Below are positions 40,434 to 46,820 of a DNA stretch of 46,820 nucleotides, piece after piece. The notes beneath the pieces are model-generated. The model did not search any database. It was not told the origin of the DNA and worked only from the letters and a program-made list of their open reading frames with translations. The stretch spans positions 1 through 46,820 of the forward strand of contig NZ_QJKD01000030.1 in assembly GCF_003201875.1 (NCBI RefSeq). Reading direction: 5' to 3'. Each line of letters opens with the position of its first letter. Positions within the stretch are counted from its first letter, which is position 1. Source of the DNA: Hungatella effluvii (GTDB lineage Bacteria; Bacillota; Clostridia; Lachnospirales; Lachnospiraceae). A program made the position numbers and the translations under genes.

Positions 40434-41312
40434 ATGAAAAGCAAGAAGAAGTTTAAGTGGTTTCCGATATTAAATACGGCATTTCTGCTCGTACTGGCTC
40501 TGATCTGCGTGATTCCCCTGATCCATGTGGCGGCAGTTTCCTTCAGCTCCAGCGCGGCGGCTTCGGCCGGAACCGTATCGCTGTGGCCAAAGGAGTTTAC
40601 ATTAAATTCGTATTCCTTCGTTGCAAAGCGTCCCGCCTTTTGGCGCTCCATGAGAGTTTCCGTTATACGAATTATAATGGGCGGGGGCTTAAGCCTGTTA
40701 CTGACAATTACGGCTGCCTATCCACTGTCTCAGCCGAAGGGAAGCTTTCGGTTCAGAACCGTCTACGCATGGTTTTTCTTTGTCACCATGATATTTAATG
40801 CCGGTTTAATTCCATGGTACATGGTAATCAGACAGTTTGGCCTTCTGGACAGTATTTGGGCGTTGATTCTTCCAAGCGCCGTACCTGTCTTCAGTGTGAT
40901 TCTCCTGCTCAACTTTTTCCGTGAAGTTCCGAGAGAACTGGCGGAGGCGGCATTTATAGACGGAGCAGGGCATTGGCGTACCCTTTGGACGATCTATGTA
41001 CCGCTGTCCAAACCGGCCCTGGCCACACTCCTGCTGTTTTCTCTGGTAGCAAACTGGAACAGCTGGTTTGACGGACTGATTCTTATGAACAATCCTGACA
41101 ATTATCCGCTGCAGACTTACATACAAACCATTGCGGTTCAGCGTTCGTTCAGTATGATGACGAGAGAAGAGATCCAGCAGATGGCGACTATATCAGACCG
41201 GACTCTGCGTTCCGCACAGATATTTTTAGGATCTCTGCCAATCGTCATGGTATATCCGTTCCTTCAGAAATACTTTGTGAAAGGAATCGTGTTGGGAGGC
41301 GTGAAGGGATGA
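40434..41312 (+). CDS. Sugar ABC-transporter permease (LplC type)
   Basis: A 292-residue protein with six membrane segments and an EAA loop (LAEAAFIDGAGHWRTLWTIY). GAAAGGAG precedes the ATG. It pairs with the preceding permease to form the channel. Its last 4 bases overlap the start of the first GH43 gene (ATGA), so the transporter and hydrolase genes are translationally linked. Confidence 0.94.
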   Translation: MKSKKKFKWFPILNTAFLLVLALICVIPLIHVAAVSFSSSAAASAGTVSLWPKEFTLNSYSFVAKRPAFWRSMRVSVIRIIMGGGLSLLLTITAAYPLSQPKGSFRFRTVYAWFFFVTMIFNAGLIPWYMVIRQFGLLDSIWALILPSAVPVFSVILLLNFFREVPRELAEAAFIDGAGHWRTLWTIYVPLSKPALATLLLFSLVANWNSWFDGLILMNNPDNYPLQTYIQTIAVQRSFSMMTREEIQQMATISDRTLRSAQIFLGSLPIVMVYPFLQKYFVKGIVLGGVKG

Positions 41313-42733
41313 GTATGAAAAAACAGGCGTTTAATCCCTATCTGCCTTCCTGGGAATATATTCCGGACGGTGAACCCCATGTGTTCGGTGACCGCGTTTA
41401 TGTGTACGGATCCCACGACCGTTTTAATGGATTTGCCTATTGTTTAAATGATTATGTATGCTATTCTGCACCGACGGATGATTTAGGCAATTGGAGATAT
41501 GAAGGCGTTATTTATGAAAAGACCAGCGATCCGGTAAACCGGGATGGCAGCATGTGCCTGTATGCTCCAGACGTTGTCAGAGGAGCGGATGGAAGATACT
41601 ATCTGTATTATGTGCTCGATAAGGTCCCGTTTGTATCGGTGGCTGTCAGTGAGACTCCCGCCGGAAAATACCGTTTCTATGGATATGTACACGATTCAGA
41701 CGGGAGACGTCTGGGGGAACGGGACAACGATCAGCCCCAATTTGATCCGGCAGTCCTGATGGAGGACGGCAGCGTCTATCTCTATACGGGATTTTGCGGC
41801 CCCGGCGATCAGTCGCGGAAAGGCGCCATGGCGACCGTGCTTGGACCGGATATGATGACCATAACGGAAGAACCGGTCATCATAGTTCCCGGCAACTGTT
41901 ACAGTGCCGGAACTGATTTTGAGGGACATGAGTTCTTCGAGGGGCCTTCGATCAGAAAGAATGGAGTTACGTACTATTTTGTCTATTCTTCGAGTAGAAT
42001 GCATGAATTGTGTTATGCGGTCAGCCGGCATCCAACGAAAGAATATGTGTATGGCGGAGTTATTGTCAGCAATTGCGATAACAACATCACACACCAGAAA
42101 CCGGCTGGCCTTCGTACGTATGTTCCGGGTAACAATCATGGCGGGATGGAAGAAATAAAGGATCAGTGGTATATCTTTTACCACAGACATACAAACGGAA
42201 CCAATTTCAGCCGACAGGGCTGCGCTGAGCCGATTGAGATCGGGGAAGATGGTTCCATACAGCAGGTCGAGATGACCTCATGCGGTTTAAATGGAGGCCC
42301 ACTGGCCGGGAAGGGAGAGTATCCGGCATATATTGCCTGTAATCTATTTTCTAAAACAATGGATAACAATCACTTACTCCACCATGCAGGCTGGATCGAC
42401 GGAAAATATGCCAGAATCACACAGGATGGGCGGGATGGCGATGAAGAGACCGGATACATCGCCAATATGCAGGATTCCACAATCGCAGGATTCAAGTATT
42501 TTGACTGCAGCGGTATTACGAGGATTTCTCTGAAAACAAGAGGCTATGGCAGTGGTTATTTTGAAGTGAAAACCAGATGGGATGGGGAGTGTCTGGGGAC
42601 GATTCCGGCAGGCTATTCCAACGTATGGGTGGAAAATTCTGCTGAGATTATGATTCCGGCTGGTGTCCATGCGCTGTATTTCGAATTCAAAGGCGAAGGC
42701 GGGATCAGTCTGGCTTCCTTCTCTTTAGAGTAG
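41309..42733 (+). CDS. GH43 glycoside hydrolase with C-terminal carbohydrate-binding-like domain
   Basis: A 474-residue protein without a signal peptide. GH43 five-blade propeller: residues about 8-320, with the base Asp20 (PDGEPHVF), the pKa-tuning Asp146 (FDPAVL) and the acid Glu211 (FFEGPSIRK), all present. Residues about 350-474 form a CBM6-like jelly-roll domain (TGYIANMQDSTIAGFKYFDC...). Expected to be an alpha-L-arabinofuranosidase or beta-xylosidase on imported oligosaccharides in the cytoplasm. It starts inside the permease gene by a 4-base overlap. Exact linkage specificity cannot be read from sequence. Confidence 0.92.
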   Translation: MSMKKQAFNPYLPSWEYIPDGEPHVFGDRVYVYGSHDRFNGFAYCLNDYVCYSAPTDDLGNWRYEGVIYEKTSDPVNRDGSMCLYAPDVVRGADGRYYLYYVLDKVPFVSVAVSETPAGKYRFYGYVHDSDGRRLGERDNDQPQFDPAVLMEDGSVYLYTGFCGPGDQSRKGAMATVLGPDMMTITEEPVIIVPGNCYSAGTDFEGHEFFEGPSIRKNGVTYYFVYSSSRMHELCYAVSRHPTKEYVYGGVIVSNCDNNITHQKPAGLRTYVPGNNHGGMEEIKDQWYIFYHRHTNGTNFSRQGCAEPIEIGEDGSIQQVEMTSCGLNGGPLAGKGEYPAYIACNLFSKTMDNNHLLHHAGWIDGKYARITQDGRDGDEETGYIANMQDSTIAGFKYFDCSGITRISLKTRGYGSGYFEVKTRWDGECLGTIPAGYSNVWVENSAEIMIPAGVHALYFEFKGEGGISLASFSLE

Positions 42734-42746
42734 CAGGGGGCAGCCG

Positions 42747-44291
42747 ATGAAAGAAACCAGAGAAATCCGCCTGTGGTGGACGGATATACCCGATCCTGAT
42801 GTGGTCCGGGCAGGCGATACGTATTACATGACGAGCACGACGATGCATTTTACGCCGGGCTGTCCTGTTATGAGATCGCGGGACCTGATTCATTGGGAAA
42901 TTGTTAATTACGTGTATGATGTTTTGGAAAACAGCGATGAGATGTCTTTAAGGAATGGAAAACACGACTATGGGAGAGGTTCCTGGGCAAGCTGTATCAG
43001 ACATGACGGCCATACCTGGTATGTTGTGTTTACGGCGTATAATTCCAATAAAACGTATATTTTTCAGACCCGGAGCATCGAAGACGGGCCATGGGAGAGA
43101 TACACGCTTCCCGGCATTTACCACGATATGTCTCTGCTTTTTGATGAGGACGGCAGAGTCTATATGGTATACGGCAGCGGGACAATCCGTGTGATGGAAT
43201 TAACCTCAGATGCGAAGGCGGTTAAAACAGATGGCATGAATCAGGTGATTATTCCGAGTGCCGATGTGGGAGGAACAGGCGGCCTTCCTGCCGAAGGGGC
43301 GCATATTTATAAACGGAATGGCATGTATTATATATTTCTGATTGCGTGGCCTCCTGCGGACCGCTCTTCCGGAAGGAGAATGGAGCTGTGCTACCGCTCA
43401 GACAGAATTGACGGCGTGTATGAGGGAAGAGTGGTTCTGGACAGCGATATGGGATTTCATAACAGAGGAGTTGCACAGGGGGGAATCTTTGAGACGGAAG
43501 ATGGTAAATGGTATGCGCTGCTGTTTCAGGATCACGGTTCGGCAGGCAGGATACCGGTGCTTGTTCCGGTATCATGGGAGGACGGCTGGCCGGTCTTTGG
43601 AGACTGTGGACGGCTGCCTGATGTAAACACCGTGAATTCTAAGGCTTTTTCCAGGATTGATGTTGTTCAGTCGGATGGTTTTGATGATCAGACAGCGCTG
43701 GGACTGTGGTGGCAGTGGAATCATAATTGTGATGACCGCTTCTGGTCGCTGAGTGATAGGACGGGATGGCTTAAATTAATAAACGGTACGATTTGCGATA
43801 ACCTGTCCAATGCGCACAACACATTGACACAGAGGACCTTTGGGCCTGTCTGTTCCGGCCGCGTGCTGCTTGATACATCGGAGATGAAGGCGGGAGATTT
43901 CGCTGGCCTTGGCGCTTTCCAGGATCAATATGGATACGTCGGCGTCATGAAGACGGAGACTTCGGCTAAAGTGATTATGGCGATGGCGGAGCCGGAACCG
44001 TTTGAACCTTCCAGGATGCACTATGAGACCGGGAAGCCGGAGGTGATTGTAGAGAGCACAGCGCTGCAGCAGAGCGAAATATATCTCCGCGTTGACTTTG
44101 ATTTTCGGGATATGGCGGATACCGCAGAGTTTTATTACAGCCTGGACTGCAGCAGATGGAACAGGATCGGCAGCCAGTTAAAGTTGTCATACCGGCTGAC
44201 CCATTTTGTGGGGTATCGATTTGCGCTGTTTAGCTATGCGACGAAGGTAACCGGCGGTTCCGCTTATTTTGACTGCTTTGAGGTGTCGTGA
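42747..44291 (+). CDS. GH43 glycoside hydrolase with C-terminal beta-sandwich
   Basis: A 514-residue protein without a signal peptide, 13 bases after the previous gene. The propeller has Asp16 (IPDPDVVR), Asp127 (YHDMSLLFDEDG) and Glu183 (PAEGAHIYKRNG), the three GH43 catalytic residues. Residues about 310-514 form a beta-sandwich like the GH43 C-terminal domain of beta-xylosidases and arabinofuranosidases. It differs from the upstream GH43 in its C-terminal module, so the two probably act on different linkages of the same imported sugar. Cytoplasmic. Confidence 0.92.
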   Translation: MKETREIRLWWTDIPDPDVVRAGDTYYMTSTTMHFTPGCPVMRSRDLIHWEIVNYVYDVLENSDEMSLRNGKHDYGRGSWASCIRHDGHTWYVVFTAYNSNKTYIFQTRSIEDGPWERYTLPGIYHDMSLLFDEDGRVYMVYGSGTIRVMELTSDAKAVKTDGMNQVIIPSADVGGTGGLPAEGAHIYKRNGMYYIFLIAWPPADRSSGRRMELCYRSDRIDGVYEGRVVLDSDMGFHNRGVAQGGIFETEDGKWYALLFQDHGSAGRIPVLVPVSWEDGWPVFGDCGRLPDVNTVNSKAFSRIDVVQSDGFDDQTALGLWWQWNHNCDDRFWSLSDRTGWLKLINGTICDNLSNAHNTLTQRTFGPVCSGRVLLDTSEMKAGDFAGLGAFQDQYGYVGVMKTETSAKVIMAMAEPEPFEPSRMHYETGKPEVIVESTALQQSEIYLRVDFDFRDMADTAEFYYSLDCSRWNRIGSQLKLSYRLTHFVGYRFALFSYATKVTGGSAYFDCFEVS

Positions 44292-44311
44292 ATTAGAAGG
44301 AAGGAGAGAAC

Positions 44312-45811
44312 ATGAAGAGAGCACAAATTATCATTGACCGTTATTTTTTAACGGGGGAGGTTGACAAAAGAATATACGGTTCGTTCCTTGAGCAGCTGGG
44401 GCGGGCTGTATATGGGGGAATCTATCAGGAAGGAAATGTAAATTCCGATGCGCAAGGCTTTCGTAAGGATACCCTGGAGCTGGTAAAGGAGCTTAGAGTG
44501 CCCATTGTGCGTTATCCAGGCGGAAACTTTGTATCAGGGTTTCACTGGGAGGACAGTGTAGGGCCGAAAGCACAGCGGCCGGCAAGGACAGAGCTGGCCT
44601 GGAAGGTGATCGAGACGAATGAATTCGGTTTAAATGAGTTTGCAGACTGGTCAAAAAAAGCAGGAAGCGATATGATGATGGCCGTCAATCTTGGCACAAG
44701 AGGGCCGGAGGATGCGAAGAATCTGCTGGAATACTGTAATTTTGAAGGCGGTACTTATTACAGCGATCTCCGCAGGGCTCACGGCTATGCAGAGCCGCAT
44801 AACATCAAGGTATGGTGTCTGGGCAATGAAATGGATGGAAAATGGCAGATGGGTCACAAAACAGCGGGAGAGTATGGAAGGATCGCTTCAGAGACTTCCA
44901 GGCTGATGAAATGGCTGGATCCAGGTATCGAGACTATAGCCTGCGGCAGCTCCGGCCTGGCTATGCCTACATTCGGAGACTGGGAATATCAGGTTCTGGA
45001 TGAGTGCTATGAAGAGGTGGATTATCTTTCTCTGCATCAATATTTTGAAAATCACAGCAATAACACGCCGGATTTCCTTGCCAGTTCGAAGGTTATGGAT
45101 GAGTTTATCACTGGAGTGGTATCCCTCTGTGACGCGGTGAAGGCAAAAAAACATGCAAAGAAGAGCATTCACTTATCTTTTGACGAATGGAATGTATGGT
45201 ACCACAGCAATGAACAGGATAAAAAGATCAAACCATGGGACAAAGCGCCTCATCAGCTTGAAGATGTATATAATTTTGAAGATGCCCTCTTAGTGGGAAG
45301 CATGCTGATTACCCTTTTGAGGCATGCGGACAGAATCAAAATTGCGTGCATGGCTCAGCTGGTGAATGTCATCGCGCCTATCATGACATCGGACACAGGG
45401 GCCTGGAGGCAGACGATCTTTTATCCATATATGCATGCCAGCATTTACGGGAAAGGGACTGTGCTGCTGACTCAGATTAAGGCCCCTTTCTATGAAAGCC
45501 GGAACTATGGAGAGGTATCCATCCTGGATAGTGTCTGCATCTGGGATCAGGAGGCGGATGCACTTACAATTTTTGCAGTAAACAAAGATTTAGAGGAAGA
45601 TGCAGAAATTGAGTGCGATTTACGCCAGTTTGAGGGATACCAGGTAAAAGAACATCTCGTGCTGACTCATGATGATCTGAAGGCGGAGAATACGGAGCTG
45701 GCACCTGATACAGTAAAACCGGTGCATTCTGCTGCTTCCAGAGTGGAAAATGGTATATTTACTTCAGTGCTGGGGAGACATAGCTGGAACGTAGTGCGGC
45801 TGGAAAAATAA
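44312..45811 (+). CDS. abfA: GH51 alpha-L-arabinofuranosidase
   Basis: A 499-residue protein without a signal peptide, matching the normal length of intracellular GH51 enzymes. The (beta/alpha)8 barrel has acid/base Glu173 (CLGNEMDG) and nucleophile Glu292 (LSFDEWNVW). RYPGGNFVSGFHWEDSVGP and HQYFENH are further family signatures. A C-terminal beta-domain follows. It removes terminal alpha-L-arabinofuranosyl units from arabino-oligosaccharides, giving L-arabinose for the cell. It is the last gene of the transport and hydrolase run. The symbol abfA is assigned by family resemblance only. Confidence 0.95.
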   Translation: MKRAQIIIDRYFLTGEVDKRIYGSFLEQLGRAVYGGIYQEGNVNSDAQGFRKDTLELVKELRVPIVRYPGGNFVSGFHWEDSVGPKAQRPARTELAWKVIETNEFGLNEFADWSKKAGSDMMMAVNLGTRGPEDAKNLLEYCNFEGGTYYSDLRRAHGYAEPHNIKVWCLGNEMDGKWQMGHKTAGEYGRIASETSRLMKWLDPGIETIACGSSGLAMPTFGDWEYQVLDECYEEVDYLSLHQYFENHSNNTPDFLASSKVMDEFITGVVSLCDAVKAKKHAKKSIHLSFDEWNVWYHSNEQDKKIKPWDKAPHQLEDVYNFEDALLVGSMLITLLRHADRIKIACMAQLVNVIAPIMTSDTGAWRQTIFYPYMHASIYGKGTVLLTQIKAPFYESRNYGEVSILDSVCIWDQEADALTIFAVNKDLEEDAEIECDLRQFEGYQVKEHLVLTHDDLKAENTELAPDTVKPVHSAASRVENGIFTSVLGRHSWNVVRLEK

Positions 45812-45874
45812 AATAGAATAAATAAAAAATATTGCCGGAGCTGACTGAGCCATATAGAATCGCCCGCTTTCCTG

Positions 45875-45883
45875 TGCTATAAT
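45875..45883 (+). promoter_or_regulatory. Extended minus-10 promoter of the UvrA-like gene
   Basis: TGCTATAAT, a TGn-extended -10, lies 30 bases before ATG 45913. The -35 (TAGAAT, 17 bases upstream) is weak. Confidence 0.55.
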
Positions 45884-45912
45884 AATTGAAAATCTATCAA
45901 GGAGTGAATTCT

Positions 45913-46764
45913 ATGCCTGATCACATTGAGATACGGGGTGCCCGTGTTCACAATCTAAAAAATATAGACCTGGATATTCCGCTGGGGAAGCTGGTGGGGA
46001 TCGCCGGTGTGTCTGGATCCGGCAAGTCGTCGCTGGCTTTGGGCGTGTTGTACGCGGAGGGGTCCCGCCGTTATCTGGAGGCGCTGTCCACGTATACCCG
46101 GAGGTGGATGACACAGGCGGCGGAGGCCAGGATCGACAGCATCGAGTATGTTCCGGCTGCTCTGGCGCTCCATCAGCGTCCCGCCGTACCGGGGGTACGA
46201 AGCACCTTCGGTACCTCTACGGAGCTTTTGAATTCTCTCCGGCTCATGTTTTCCAGGCTGGGAAGCCATCGGTGTCCCAATGGTCATTTGCTTCAGCCGA
46301 CGGTGAACACAGCCATCGGAAAACCGCTTCGCTGTCCGGAATGCGGGGCGGCATTTGACGGTCCCAGCGCCGAGAGCTTTTATTTCAACAGCCAGGGAGC
46401 CTGCAAAAACTGCGGTGGGACAGCCATCGTGAGAACTGTGAATGAGGCCGTGCTGGTTCCGGATGAATCCATTTCCATAGACGATGGGGCCGTCGCGCCC
46501 TGGAATTCTTTAATGTGGTCTTTGATGACGGAGGTATGCAGGGCGATGGGTGTCCGCACAGATGTCCCTTTTTCAGAGCTTACAAAACGGGAACGAGAGA
46601 TCGTCTTCCATGGCCCGGCTGAAAAGAAGCACATTTTATACAAAGCGAAGAAAAGCAATCAGGCCGGGGAACTGGATTTTACCTATTTTAACGCGGTTTA
46701 CACCGTGGAGAATGCGCTGGCGAAGGCTAGTGTAAAATTTTTCTCGGATGATAGAAATAAATAA
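45913..46764 (+). pseudogene. UvrA-like ATPase, truncated after about 283 residues
   Basis: The start is ATG 45913 with AAGGAG upstream. The N-terminus is clear: HIEIRGARVHNLKNIDLDIP, then the Walker A motif GVSGSGKSSL, then EALSTYTRRWM and a zinc-type RCPNGH...RCPECG pair. SFYFNSQGACKNCGG follows. Family members, both UvrA and UvrA-like drug-resistance proteins, are about 750-950 residues with two ATPase halves. Here the frame stops after ENALAKAS and an unrelated VKFFSDDRNK, so signature, Walker B and the whole second half are absent. A break near 46730 by insertion or deletion is likely. The piece is unlikely to work alone. The window edge is only 56 bases away, so the rest may lie beyond. 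Confidence 0.75.
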
Positions 46765-46820
46765 AAAGAGGGCACCATTTTGTGATAAAGTATTAAGCAC
46801 GACCAAAATACACACAAAGG

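Overview
The window looks like chromosome of a gut-type Firmicute, most likely a Lachnospiraceae/Clostridia member. This is inferred from low-to-mid GC coding, AGGAGG-type ribosome binding sites, glucan/choline-binding-type repeats in a surface protein, YesM/YesN-type regulation of a sugar ABC importer, and multi-domain PAS hybrid kinases. No rRNA or tRNA was seen, so the placement rests on gene style only.

Region 1 (1-15.5 kb) is a signalling block. It starts with the end of a surface protein with cell-wall-binding repeats. Next is a PAS protein whose HisKA-like tail has Tyr at the phospho-acceptor position, coupled to a small XRE regulator. A reverse-strand HD-GYP phosphodiesterase follows. 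Then comes a tight three-gene set: two hybrid histidine kinases (819 and 1064 aa) and a PAS-GAF-GGDEF-SnoaL-like-degenerate GGDEF-EAL protein. A tandem-winged-helix GntR regulator closes the block. The same distinctive PAS module (signature SVSKHLLDEHF) occurs once in the PAS/dead-HisKA protein, once in the first kinase and three times in tandem in the second.

Region 2 (15.8-25.7 kb) is mixed. It holds a membrane Cache-HAMP-GGDEF cyclase, an aldo/keto reductase remnant, a lipoprotein, a SUFU-domain protein, a VOC-family remnant, a YCII-like protein, an MBOAT O-acyltransferase with an SGNH partner, and a third hybrid kinase (930 aa) on the reverse strand.

Region 3 (25.8-30.7 kb) shows insertion and decay. 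Two copies of a ~290-bp palindromic non-autonomous element lie in opposite orientations, each with its own perfect 8-bp target duplication, around a small unknown gene. Beyond are a small orphan gene, a MerR/TipA-type regulator with a 19-bp-spacer promoter, a GH43-like remnant, a split YeeE/YedE sulfur-compound transporter and a Crp/Fnr-type regulator.

Region 4 (30.7-33.7 kb) is an EAL phosphodiesterase with a sensor at the wrong end. It is preceded by a perfect 19-bp inverted repeat that brackets an intrinsic terminator. This is the strongest candidate for an undescribed switch: a possible phase-variable (invertible) or attenuated c-di-GMP gene.

Region 5 (34-45.8 kb) is an arabinan/arabinoxylan-oligosaccharide locus: YesM kinase, YesN regulator, solute-binding lipoprotein, two permeases, two GH43 enzymes and a GH51 alpha-L-arabinofuranosidase. 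The enzymes lack signal peptides, so import is probably followed by cytoplasmic debranching. No ATPase subunit is encoded here. The window ends with a UvrA-like gene cut to about a third of family length.

Together, at least five proteins carry c-di-GMP domains (HD-GYP, GGDEF-EAL, GGDEF, EAL) beside three hybrid kinases that lack a visible HPt partner. The region therefore looks like a c-di-GMP and phosphorelay island next to surface-polymer and plant-glycan functions.
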